DNA from: Perilla frutescens | Taxonomy: Eukaryota; Streptophyta; Magnoliopsida; Lamiales; Lamiaceae | DNA length: 64,000 nt | Assembly (NCBI GenBank): GCA_026008535.1 | Contig: BRKX01000009.1 | Span: 53,193,001-53,257,000, forward strand | Direction: 5' to 3' | Shown here: piece by piece, positions 10,800 to 21,632 of the stretch | Numbering within the stretch: the stretch's first letter is position 1 | Layout: each line of letters opens with the position of its first letter | Notes under the pieces: generated by a model | The model's database searches: none | The model's input: only the letters and a program-made list of their open reading frames with translations | Told to the model about the DNA's origin: nothing | Program-made: the position numbers and the translations under genes

Positions 10800-11766
10800 A
10801 CTTTCTTTTAAAGGGCTCAACTGAAGCAAGCTGGCTATGGTATCGACGACTCAATCATCTCGACTACTAGCCAAGAAGGAGCTAGTAGATGGACTTCCCA
10901 AGGAGATTTTCAAGAAAACTGGCGTCTGCGGACCATGCCAAAAAAGAAAGCAAGTGAGATCATCATTCAAGAACAAAAGTCATCCTCCAGGGACAACTGC
11001 TCCCCTCCAACTGCTACACATGGATCTATTTAGGCCAGTCAGACCACCAATGCCCAAAGGAAAAAGATTCACTCTGGTAGTAGTCGACGACTTCTCAAGA
11101 TACACATGGGTAGAGTTTCTCAGAAGCAAGGATGAAACCTATACCAAGCTATCAACGGTGATTAGGAGGCTGCAAACTGAAAAGGAGAGATCAGTTCAGC
11201 GAATTCGTTCAGATAATGGAACTGAATTCGTGAACCAGCAGATCATCAGTTTTCTCAGTGAACTGGGAATAACTCACGAGCACTCAACTGTTAGAACTCC
11301 ACAGCAGAATGGTGTAGCTGAAAGGAGAAATCGCACTCTCAAAGAAGCAGCTCGAGCAATGATAGTTGATGTCAACATAGCAGAAGGATACTGGGCCGAG
11401 ACAATCAATACGGCATGCCACACTCAAAATAGAAGCGCCATCGTTAGCGCACATGACAAGAAACCCTATGAGCTCTACAAGGGTCGTAAGGCATCTATCT
11501 CATACTTCAAAGTATTTGGTTGTAAATGTTATATTCACAACAATGGCAAAAGTCAACTGAAGACTTTCAGTGCCAAAGCTGATGAGGGAATATTTCTTGG
11601 TTACAATACCCCACACGCTCAAGCTTACAGAGTGTTCAACAAACGAACACTAGTTATGGAAATAACTTATCATGTTATTTTTGATGAGTTTGCCAATGAG
11701 TATAGGAGTAAAAAAGTACTCAATATATCAGTTCAACTGCTACTTAGCAAAACTGATAACTCGTAG
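10800..11766 (+). pseudogene. Integrase of element A
   Basis: Integrase joins element cDNA to the genome. The pre-integrase zinc region is partly broken (about 10800-10960, CGPCQKRKQ retained). The catalytic core is open over about 300 codons: first Asp in LLHMDLFRPV, second in RIRSDNGTEFVN, Glu in TPQQNGVAERRNRT, giving the D,D-35-E triad. It continues through FGCKCYIHN and GIFLGYNTPHAQAYR to VIFDEFANEY. It stops at TAG 11764. Strong similarity to the integrase of B shows the two elements belong to related families. Confidence 0.9.
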
Positions 11767-12299
11767 GACTACGTGGACCACATAGTTCTAGAGGAGTTTG
11801 AAGTTGGTCTAGAAGATGAAGGAAATACATCCAGCACCAGACCAGCTGAGGGCAATCAAGCTAATGAAGAAACTGATCGTGCTGAGACCTTCAACCCCAC
11901 AACTGAAGCAGGGGGATGAACTGATGAGGATGAAGGGAAAACTGAAGATAAGACATCAAAGAATGTCAATGCTGAGGATCCAACTGATGACAGTCTACCT
12001 AAATGGCTCAGGAGCTACCCAGCTGACAAGATTGTTGGAAATCCAAGAAGTCAAGTTCAGACCAGAAGTTCAACAGAGCATGCTCTCTTCACATGCTTTC
12101 TATCTCAAACTGAACCGACAAACATCAATGAAGCTCTTAAAGATGTAGATTGGATAATCGCCATGTAAGAAAAGCTGAACCAGTTCACAAGAAACGATGT
12201 GTGGTTTCTTGTTGATAGGCCAAAAATCCAGAAAGTCATTGGAATAAAGTGGGTTTTTCGCAACAAACTGGACGAACAAGGCGTCATCACAAGGAACAA
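11767..12299 (+). pseudogene. Integrase/RT connector and start of RT in element A (truncated by element B)
   Basis: A low-complexity acidic connector with frameshifts leads into RT: SQVQTRSSTEHALFTCF, then NQFTRNDVWFLVDRPK and KWVFRNKLDEQGVITRN. These match element B at 23350-23650. The frame is cut at about 12300 by the end of element B. When element A resumes at 29629, about 80 codons of RT are missing, including the KARLVAKGY to PPGFE region. Insertion was therefore accompanied or followed by a deletion at this edge. Confidence 0.85.
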
Positions 12300-14138
12300 C
12301 AGTTTAGAGGGGGGATGAATAAACTGATTAAAAACTTTTACTTCAAATTGCGGAATAATAAGGGCCCTTGACTCGTTTAGTAACTTATCTATGCACAATG
12401 TGGTTGAGCTCTTTTGACAGCTTGAGTGAGGATTGTGTGAGCTTGTGTACAGTTCAAAAATATGTAAGTAATCAAAACAGTACAACACACAAATGATTTA
12501 TAGAGGTTCAAAGTCTCAAACTTCTACGTCCTCTCTTCCTTCCGCAGAAGGGCAACTTCACTATATAACTTGAGTTTCTTTACAAATTACACAATGAAGG
12601 TCAGTTGGCTGAACCTGGTAACTGCTCGCTACCTCAGCGGGTCGACGGCTCACACTTGAAGTCCCTAACTGCTCGCTAGAAAGGTAGGTGCTATTGACGT
12701 CTTTGCAAGATTTTAGATCTCTTTCGATCTTTAAGAGGTTAGTCTTGAACAAGGGGTATCAACTGATGTGCTCCTTCAATTGAGCTGGATAGTTGATCGT
12801 TGTATTGCAGAAACTGAGAAGGCTGCCCTAGCTAGATTATCAACAGCTGGCTGAATGTTTTGACTCTGTGAATTCTTCTTCTCAGTTGGACTCTCGCAGT
12901 TTTTAGCAATTGCTGAACTTGAGCTATGTGGGAGGGAGAAAGAAAGCTCTGCTTGAATGAAGGCTTCAAAAATAAGTATTGTGAAAAGTCTCGGAGGCAA
13001 GAGTGTTTAAAACTTTGATTCACTCGTCTTTTATAGAGGAGTGATTTTATGATCGTTGAGTTCCATTAATCGGTGGCTCTGTTGGTTCATCAATGGCAGA
13101 TGGTCTTTATTGATCGCTGGAGCTTTTGATTGAAGTAGCCGCTGCTTTGCCAATCGATCTCCATTGGATATTTAATTCCAAGATCTCCGTTGAAGCATTT
13201 ATTCCAAGATTCGTCGGTTGGGCAATAACTCCCGGGTTCTCTGGCTGGCAGTTATGAGCTTCAGTTTTGGCAACTTTGAGTTCCAGTTGGCAGTTCTGAA
13301 CTTGTCTGTTCAGTTCGGCTATTACTCCAGCTGGCAGTTCTAAGCTTGTCTACTCAGTTTGGTTGTTACTCCAGTTGGCAGTTCTGAACTTGTCTGCTCA
13401 GTTCGGCTATTGCTCCAGTTGGCAGTTCTGAGCTTATATGCTCAGTTTGGCTAATGCTCCAGTTCGCAGTTCTGAGCTTGTTTCTCCAGTTCGGCTGATC
13501 ACAAGTTTTTGGCTAGCTTGTCAGTTTGACTAATCATTCTCAAGCTCTCTTGTCAGCTTGACTATTCACAAGTTGTTGACTAGCTTATCAGTTTGACTGC
13601 TTTCTCTTGAGCTTTCTTGTTAGCTTGACTAATCATTCTCAAGCTCTCTTGTCAGCTTGACTTTTCACAAGTTGTTGACTAGCTTGTCAGTTTGACTGCT
13701 TTCTCTTGAGCTTTCTTGTCAGCTTGACTATTCACAAGCTGGCTGACTTCAGCTCTGACCTTTAGCTGGTTTGTCTGTTCACTTCAGTTTGGCCATCAGT
13801 TGGATACTTTCAGTCTTCAGTTTAAACTGATCTCGTATCAGTTTCTTCAGTTTAGCGATTCTTTTCTCCCTCAGCTCAGCTAACTTAGCTGTCAGTTTGT
13901 TTCGACTGGTTCGTTTCTTCGAATCCTCAGTTGAATTGAGTTCTGACTGGTTGACGTATCCTTCCAATTGGTAGACCATACTCCAGTTTGGTTGACTTTG
14001 GCTTTAATTGAGTTCCTTCTTGATGCTCTGGATTGATCAGCTCAGATCTACAGCTTGAATTTTAGTCAGTTTTTCATAAATAGTTTTGACATCTCATCAA
14101 AACCTTATCTAGAGGTTCCTTGATAGTTTTTCCTAACA
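12300..14138 (-). repeat. 3' LTR of element B
   Basis: This matches 27790-29628 closely. The inner edge, in element orientation, is TGTTAGGAAAAAC after the polypurine tract. The outer edge stops at CAGTTTAGAGGGG and lacks the last roughly 22 bases (through CCAACA) seen in the 5' LTR, consistent with a deletion at the A/B junction. A TATA-like box, CTCTATAAAAGACG on the minus strand, is at 13028-13038. Confidence 0.9.
13293..13745 (-). repeat. 44-bp and ~99-bp tandem repeats inside LTR B
   Basis: Around 13293-13480 a 44-base unit (TTCTGAACTTGTCTGCTCAG start, CCAGTTGGCAG end) repeats about four times. From 13500 to 13745 a second array has a period of about 99 bases, with landmarks CACAAGTTGTTGACTAGC and CTTGAGCTTTCTTG. 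The same arrays are in the other LTR at about 28785-28975 and 28990-29240, so both predate this insertion. Confidence 0.75.
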
Positions 14139-14156
14139 ATTTCCCCTTTTTTGATG
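14139..14156 (-). other. Polypurine tract of element B
   Basis: On the minus strand CATCAAAAAAGGGGAAAT directly precedes the TGTTAGG of the 3' LTR. This is the plus-strand priming site. Element A has the sister sequence TCAAAAAGGAGGAAAT at the same place. Confidence 0.88.
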
Positions 14157-14477
14157 ATGGAAAAACTGCAAATATTCGTTTGATAGACATGTTGTAGTTT
14201 GCTTGGGCAAATTCTTGATATCAGAGCAAGTTAGAGCATGAGATTCAAGTATCAGAGCATTCAAGATTCAAGTATCAGAGCATTCAAAGCATACTTTCAT
14301 TTTGAGCATGTTTTCATTTTATTGGAGCATGATTACCGGGCATCAGAGCAGAGCACAATGCTTGATATTAAAGCAAGTTAGAGCATAAACTCAAATATCA
14401 AAGCATAAAGTGTAGATCAAAACATATCAAATGATTTCTTGAAAGCAAGTTAGGACTACTTTTCTTCCTTGGTTGCT

Positions 14478-16179
14478 TCATCTCTTCCTGCTTGATTCTC
14501 CTTTTTCTTGGACTTCTTGTGTTCTCCAAGCTTCCCCCTGAAGCTGAGTTTCCCCCTTATGATGTATTTCTCTTTGGATCTGATCCCAAAGAGTTAAGTT
14601 TTCATCATCATACTTTCCATCTTCTCCCTTTTTGGCATCATCCAAAAGGGTAAGTTGATGTGGATCGCATGATGGTATTGATAGGTTTGGCAAGAAGGTG
14701 AAGGTAGTTGCCAAGTTGTCATCATGGAGTGAGGGAACTGAAGGAATAGGCATGGGTGAGGAGAACTATGCATAGGCTTCTTCAGTTGTCATGAACTAAC
14801 CACGGTCAGTGGTTTGAGAGAGTTCTTGCTCTCTGAAGTCCATGGAAGCTAAGGTGGTGAAGATCTCATCGGTTGACGTGATTGGAGGATCTTCAAGAAA
14901 TGGGGTGCAGGAAGAGTTGGCTGGCTCACTGTCGGGAAGAGGAACATCGGCTGGTACACTAAGCTGGATTCGTTTGATCATCGAATCCATTATCTCCGAG
15001 AGCGTTGGTGAGGAGCAGAGTGGATGGTTCATCCAATTTCTACTCAATTCTCCTTCATTGATCCAGAAGAGGGATCCACTAGTTTGGATGAGGTGGAACA
15101 TTGTGGCCTCATTGAGTTGAAATCACCAGATGTGGTACTGGAGGTACCGTTTCAGTTGCTCGAATAAGGAGGGATCGGTGCCCTCAATGAGACCGAAGCA
15201 GTTTCTTAGCTGATGGTCTAGAGCTGCCTCAAGCTCAACCTCGATTGAGTCGCGATGGACTAAGGTGAGAGGTTGTGAGCTGGGCTAGTATTGTAGACTG
15301 ATCACTCAATCTAGAGAGGGGCTCATTCTCAATCATCAGTTGCCTTTCTTCTAATGAGCTGGCATTGGCTACCAACGGTTGCTCTCCACGACTTGAGTCG
15401 GGGGTTCCTGGTCGGTGTGATCTCTTTAGGATCGGATGACAGTAGATGGTCGGGAGCATGTCTCTTCGTCTGATTGGTTCGCCAGTTGGAATGATCTCAT
15501 CAAACTGGCTTAGAATGATGTGGCTTATGCGACCCATAAACCCAACATTCTCTCGGAACGAGCCAGTTGATGGATCATATTCTGCTCGCTCGACATTTGC
15601 TCGTAGTTGAGCAAGAATAAAGGAGGCCCAGTCGGCTTTACACCCGAAGTATAGAGCGGCCGTTAGATAGGCTTTGAGTTCCGAGAATTGGACTGTCTCA
15701 AAGTTCCCATACAGGATATGGCCGGTGATATCCAGGAGTTGGATGATCTCGCTGGGCAGGCTTTCCTTCAGCCTATGTGAGCAGTCATGATAGTGCACGT
15801 GAGGATGTTTCCAAAGACCCCACAATGCATATTTGCACGGTAGTTCCAGTTCCATCACGTTTGGGCCTTCACCGGAGAGGAGAAGTGTAGACATCATCGT
15901 ATCTTTTATCACCGTGATCACTTTGTTCTGGACGGTGAAGATGATGTTGTTGCCGGATATGGTTGCGTTGTGGTAGAACTCCGTAACATGGGAAGGTATA
16001 TTCTTGACTGACATGATTGTCAAGAATGGCAACAACCTAGTTTCCTCCAATGGCCGATAAATTCTTTGAAAGTTGTCTGGGCCAAGACGTGCGTTAAGAA
16101 GCTCTAGATTAAGAGTGTTATCTTTCTTCATCTTGTTCATGAGCGAGTTGACATCTACCATCTGAAATGAATTCTTCAT
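14478..16179 (-). pseudogene. ORF3 of element B (third paralogous extra gene)
   Basis: The start is the ATG at 16179 (MKNSFQMVDVNSLM). An open frame of 314 codons runs to 15235; the reading continues in another frame to 14478 with a few stops, about 565 codons in all. The N-module shows VTEFYHN, a VQNKVITVIKDTMM stretch and KADWASFILAQLRANV, parallel to ORF1 and ORF2. The C-module shows SLFEQLKRYLQYHIW, SLFWINEGELSRNW and IMDSMIKRI, matching HGMSFW...W in the others. It ends in LLDDAKKGE, whose DNA resembles the polypurine tract. No signal peptide or membrane helix is seen. The function is unknown. It may belong with uncharacterised plant-transposon-protein frames (inference). Confidence 0.72.
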
Positions 16180-16849
16180 TTCTGCAAAGAGATGGTGTTG
16201 TTAGATATGCAAGTGTGTTGAGAGAGAGAGAGAGAGAGAGTTTGCAGGTGATCAAAGCAAGGATGAGAGAGAGTTTACAGATGATCGGAGCCTGCATCTG
16301 CTTGCATATATATATTCAGCTTTGCATGCATTGATCGAGGACACTCGATTGCTTCTCTTAGCTGATCAGCTATCTGATTTGATAGATGATTAGCTGAATT
16401 AATGATGCATGCTTCACAGTCGTTCGATCGTGAAACAACTTTATGATCATGTGGCTGAGATGGAGTTATTTTGAAAATGGGGTAGTTACCATAAATAGCA
16501 AAATATTTTCTACAGATTTTGCTATTTATATCTTATTAGAAAAATATATTTCTCTTTTCTTCTTTGAAGAATTGATTTAATATCGATGCAGAGATATTAA
16601 TGGCAACTTGTGAGAGAGAACCCTATTTTCAAATTGTAGCCGTTGAATATAATATAAAAAATTTTATAATCACAACGGTAACAATTTAATTATGATAAGC
16701 TTGAGGATTAAGGAAAACTTATCCGGAGTCAGTTGGGATACAGTCTAACTGATTGGTTTGATGATTCAGCGGTTGGATGATCAGTTTCGTCATGTTTCCA
16801 GCCATCGCTGATAAGCTGATCGAAGCTCTAACTGATCTGAATTGATCAG
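16180..16849 (-). other. Spacer between ORF2 and ORF3 of element B
   Basis: Non-coding sequence with a GA microsatellite (about 16219-16240) and GCATGCATTGATCG-type phrases. The part near 16480-16720 (AAATAGCAAAATATTTTC, CAACGGTAA) has a recognisable counterpart between ORF2 and ORF3 of element A (35190-35480), so the spacer is an inherited part of the family and might contain a promoter for ORF3. The promoter idea is inference. Confidence 0.55.
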
Positions 16850-18737
16850 TTTGTTTGGTCAGCTGCGTGGCTTTCTTGAGTCAGTTTCCTCTTTTTGAAA
16901 GGCCGAGCTAGACTAGTTCCACTGCTTCCTTTCGAGCAGTTTGATCACTTTGACGTTGATACAGATCCAGTTTTGTTCTTTGGCAGTGCGGGCCTTGCTG
17001 TTTTCCGGCCTTGGTGAAACTGCTGAATGGCAACTGACGAGTTTTTCATCCTTTGATTGAGGGATTGTGAAGTTCCCTTTGGCGATGGTCGGAACTGATC
17101 ATTGTTCATAGTCAATTGCACGCCTTTTGAGCTGGATGTGAGTAGGGGAGTGACATAGCTCTTGGATAGGAGACTTGGTGATGTGGCAGTATCCTCATCA
17201 TCATTGTCGCTCTCATCATGCCTTGGATTCTTCTGAGGAGCCACGACTTGAGTATGTGATAGATGTGGTTCTATCCTCTCAGTGGCAATTGGAAGTTCAT
17301 CGTGATGGCTCAGCTGACTGACTTGATAAATTGTCAAAATTCAGTTTTCTACAAAGCGAGCCAGTCGGGCAGTGGACTGATTGATTGGCAACCCCAACTC
17401 CTTGAGGTATGATGCTGGTTTTGAATTCAGCTAACAAGGCAGTTGCTGGAATCTTGTTGACAAGCCAGTGATTCATGATGTGCTGGACTTGCACAATGGT
17501 TGGAGGGAATAGATTTGACGATCCTATCCATTTAATGCTCCAAGTTTCTTCACGCCAGTAGCTCATGCCATGAAAGATAGTTAGCAAAAAGTGAGACTGG
17601 ATGGACATAAAATATCTTCAGTTATACCAATAGAAATATCGTTGGAGTTGTTTGAACAACTCTTGGTCACGTTGTGCAACAAAAGCAAAGTGAGTGAGAA
17701 GAAGATTGGTCTCTTCCTTTTGTGCACCTTTGACTGCATATTCACCACTATAGAAAGTGCGAATATTTTCTTCAGTCAGCTGGAGAGGAGGGCACGTGCT
17801 TCTGAAGTAGTCCGCTCCATAGTTTGGATGAGGGATTCCAATGAATGGAATAAGCTCATCTGGATCAGAGCAAACCTGGAAGTCAACTGGCAATCCGTTC
17901 TTTGATTTTGGAGAATGAACGGCGTTGGCAGTTGAGTTGCTCGAAGTGTTATTACTTGTCTTTGCCTTGGCTTTTCTCTTCTTTCTTAGTGACTGAAGAT
18001 GGGCAGTTCCTTTCTTGGGAATCCAGTCAGAGATGAGAACTGATAGTGCTTCATCACTTGGAAGATTCAGCAGGTCTTCAAGCATTTTGCTCATTCTTAG
18101 AACAAGTCCTACCTTGGACTCAAATTTGCCAGATTTCTTTGAGTCAGAGGCCTTGATGCTTGAATTGTTGGAAGACAAATTCTGCCCAGTTAGTTTGTCG
18201 CCCTTCAACAAGGTGAATCATGACTTTGTATCTCTCTTGGGTGAGTTGACTCAGACTTCCAATTACCCCGAACATCATCTTGTTCGTTATATCAAGTAAA
18301 ACGCCATACTCGGGCTTCAGATCAGTTTTAGCTATCGTAAAACTGAATTGCTTATTGCAGGTTGAAGCTTTCCATTCTCTCCAGTATGACTCTGTAGATT
18401 CCTTTAGTTCTTGAACTAATGAACCTTCTTGTGGAAGCTCGAACACTTCTGCAATTGTTTTTTCAGTGATTTGGAGTATCCGTCCTTGAATCACTGATGA
18501 TACTGTCTTTCCATCTGCAGACAATTTTTCTTGAAGCAAAAATTCACTCACCAAATTTTGTCTAAAGAACTTTGGTGGTGTTTCTAGGTAGTGAAGAATT
18601 CCTGTCTTGTGAAGATTTGACAGAAGGGTTGGATTGTTTGATTCATTTAGAATCAATTGAAATTTCTTCCTATCAAGGAATTTGTCTCTCATAAGTTGCT
18701 CTTTGAAGGAATTGGCTGAGATTTTGAGGGATTTCAA
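16850..18737 (-). pseudogene. ORF2 of element B (second paralogous extra gene)
   Basis: The start is the ATG at 18737 (MKSLKISANSFKEQLMRDKF). The N-module covers RDKFLDRKKF, IQGRILQITEKTIAEVFELP and TNWAEFVFQQF. A frameshift lies near 18150-18200; the frame then runs through SDPDELIPFIGIPHP to the C-module (ELFKQLQRYFYWYN, a stop near 17616, SHFLLTIFHGMSYW, WSIKW, TIVQV). A second frameshift near 17310 leads to EDTATSPSLLSKSYVTPLL. It ends beyond 16945 in RPFKKRKLTQ, an NLS-like tail kept as RPIKKRKLTE in element A. It is about 620 codons long, lies between ORF1 and ORF3, and has no known function. Confidence 0.75.
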
Positions 18738-19061
18738 GAGCTTTGAGAGAGAGAGAATTTTTTGAGAGCGAAGGAGGAGTATTCCTAAGAGAGGGATTTT
18801 TATGAGTGTTTGGGCAGGCTCATAGATCTAATGGTTGGAATGATACTAGCCCCTGGCCTCTTTTGGTCGTTGGCATTTAATGACTTTGAGACGTGTCATT
18901 ATTTTGCAACGGTGAAAATATTCAAAAATAAATGCGAAGTTCGACATTCATTTGAAAACAAAAGGATAATCTTTTTATATATCAAAAATAAATAAATAAT
19001 GACAAACTGAATTACAAAAAGTAAACTAAGGCTTTCTAATCAGTTTGAACTTGATCAGCCA
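18738..19061 (-). other. Spacer between ORF1 and ORF2 of element B
   Basis: About 320 AT-rich bases with no coding frame. GAGAGAGAGAATT just upstream of ORF2 and AATAAATAAATAATG near 18990 are the only simple features. The matching spacer in element A is 32867-33206. Confidence 0.5.
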
Positions 19062-21632
19062 CTAGTCCTTCTTGTGATCAGTTTTCCTCCTCTTGGCAAG
19101 CGGTTCTGTGACGTCACCTTCCTCATCCTCATCACTGCTTGATGATTCAGTTTCAGTTGTCTGGACTCTTGGATGGGCTTGCAACTGCTGAATTTGCTCC
19201 GTGTGTAGTTTAACATGTTGCTGCAAGCTGTGGATCAGTTCCATATAGTAAGCTGGGAGCTGAACTGTCGAACTGCTTGGTTGATCATTGAGTTGAACTG
19301 CTCTTGAGTCAGCTTCTTCTCCTGCCTCGGTTCCAATCATTTCCTCACAAGGAACTGTGTGGGTCAGCTCGTTCGTCTCCATGATGATAGTCTCATCATA
19401 ACTTGACTCTGGTGATATCTCTGGTACAGCGACTTGAGCAGCAGTTTGAAGAGCTCTTTGAATTGGATCAAAGTACACAGTTATTGCTAGTGTACCTTGA
19501 TAGGCAGGTTGATCATTGACTTGAGCTGACTGCTCAGCTGGCTGATCAGATTCAGTTGGCTCCTCAAACAATCGAGCCTTTTCAGCTGACTTCTTTAACT
19601 CTTCATCACTTGGAAGAACTGGTGGAATAGGAGGTTTGAGCATTTCTTCGAACTCCAGATCACTGGCAGTTCGCTCATCAACTGCTTGCACCTCCGGAGA
19701 ATCATCAAGAAGATTGATGATGATGTCATCTAGTCAAGGAGATTCTTCGAAAGTTAACTGCCTAGCCACAGATGCTATGACAGTTTGCCTTGAGCTGTAA
19801 AATTCCGCAGTTTCAGCACCTTGTTGACTGCTCTGGGCTTCTCTGTTGAATAGATTCTGTCCCTGCTGATGCTGTTGTTGTCTGAGGATGAGCAGTTTCC
19901 TAAGCAACCAGTGCTGTTGAACTTGAGGATTTTTCCAATGTAGCTGTTCAGCCTCAGTTTGTAGAGATGGCAGTTGGATGTTGGCCCAGATGAGCAGATC
20001 GTTCATCACCTCCAACAATGTCTGTTGTTCTGGATGAGAATGGTTCCTTCGAATGGCAAGCATTCTCTTCAATGTGATAACTGGATTTTGTTCAGGAGTC
20101 TCATGTCCAGCCCATTGCACGCTCCATCTTTCTTCTCTTCTCCAGAAACTCATCCCATGAAGGGTGGTTAGAAGAAAGTGGGCTTCAGAATTGAAGCAGT
20201 GTCTCCATAGGTACCAGTACACGTACCTTGAGAGAGCTTTATACAGAGCAGCCGTGCCAATTACATCTTCAACAAAGTTTTCAGCAATGAACTTGGTCAC
20301 TTGTTCATCGGCCCAATTCTTGATGACTTCAGCTCTTGATAGAGCTCTTATATTCTCTTCAGTTTTTGCCATCGGGGGATACGCAGTTTTGAAGAAGTCA
20401 GGTCCTGTGCCTCACGGTGGGACTTCAATGTGAGGCACAATGTCATCTCCTTTAACTGGTGCCATATCAAACACCTTGATGTTAAAAGGAGGTAGTTTTG
20501 GAGGGGGTGGAGGTCCTGATTACTTTTTCTTCCCTTTTGGTTGAGATGGTACGGGCTTCTTCTTTGATCTGCCAGTTCCTTCCTTGGCTTGAGCTGGCCT
20601 GGTAGAGGTCTATTCTTCAGGTGAATCAACTGTTGATCCACATCGAACTTGTCGCAGAGGCTTGGCTTTGATTGTGGTTCCCAACATTTGGCTTATTAGG
20701 ACATTGTCTTCTGAGTCAGAGTCTTCTTGATGTATCTCTGTAGCGATCTCTTTGCCTTTTCTTTTAGCAGGCTCCTCTGCTTTTTTTGAGAGGGCATCAG
20801 TTTGCCGACTGCTTTTGATGCTTATAGACTTTGAAGCTGGTTGTCTTTTTCCAGTTGACGATATAAAATCCAGTTTCTCAATCATTAATGTGTCAGTTTC
20901 TTCACCCATAATGTTGAGGGTGTTTTCCAGGATACTACTGATCCTGCAGGCATAGCACATGTTCTGATGGAACTCAGGTTCTTTCCAATGTTTTTCAACA
21001 ACATCAACATACTTCTTGATTTGTTCAAAAAATTACTAAGCCCAGTTTACTCTGACGCTTCCGGTGATTGCTGCACAGGCTTTATATTTGTCCTCTGATA
21101 TCTCTGAGTGACTTCCAGTTGTGCCAACAATCATTCTAGCTGCAACTGACGCTAGAATTCTGTATTCTTCCTGGAAACAGGACATGAGTGTACTGCTTTT
21201 GTAAGGATCTTCGCAGTTCGCTCGCTTTCAGAGATGGTAGGTTTGCTCTTGGTCAACTTCTACATCTTGTAATCTTATGCCAGTGGTGGGCAGTTGAAAT
21301 ATCCTCCCGAGCAGTTCTGGAGTGATCACCAGTTCAACTCCACGAACTTCTGTTGTGATTCTGTCATCATACCCTTTTGAGTTCAAATAGAACTCAACCA
21401 CTGGTTCAGGGTAGATCTTTGCTGGATAGACTTCAGTGAATTGCTTTAGTCCTGACTAATCGATCTTTGAGATCAATGAGTTGCAGAGTGGAGAATCCGA
21501 GCACTTTTCTCTGTATGTGATTTGATCTAGGAACTTATCTCTGTAGAGATTCACTTGGAATCTTTGAGAAGATTCTCCAGTTCTTTTGAAGTCGAACTTT
21601 CGTTGAACAGTTGGTGTGCTTCTTTCAGCCAT
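19062..21632 (-). pseudogene. ORF1 of element B (first paralogous extra gene; one frame, stops only)
   Basis: From the ATG at 21632 (MAERSTPTVQRKFDFKRTG) to the stop at 19062 the reading stays in one frame for about 857 codons. It is broken only by roughly nine in-frame stops and no frameshift. The N-module has YRDKFLD, VVEFYLNSKGYDD, EVRGVELVITPELLGRIFQL and ISEDKYKACAAI followed by VNWA. The middle is lysine-rich (SKKAEEPAKRKGKE). The C-module has YVYWYLWRHCFNSEAHFLLT, LHGMSFWRREERWSVQW and TLKRML. A Q-rich, acidic tail (SSSSDEDEEGD) leads to AKRRKTDHKKD, an NLS-like end. The N- and C-modules recur in ORF2 and ORF3. The function is unknown; a nuclear, nucleic-acid-associated role is only a guess from the basic tail. 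Confidence 0.76.

Noticed and set aside
13293..13745. CRISPR-like array
   Set aside because: Repeat units run head to tail without unique spacers, occur in both LTRs and lie in a plant retrotransposon.
14842..20955. Plus-strand open frames of 60-104 codons inside element B
   Set aside because: They overlap ORF1-3 on the opposite strand and are codon shadows.
14478..21632. Reading ORF1-3 as env-like (envelope) genes
   Set aside because: No signal peptide, hydrophobic fusion segment or transmembrane anchor is visible. The tails are basic and NLS-like. Their position after pol alone does not justify an envelope call.
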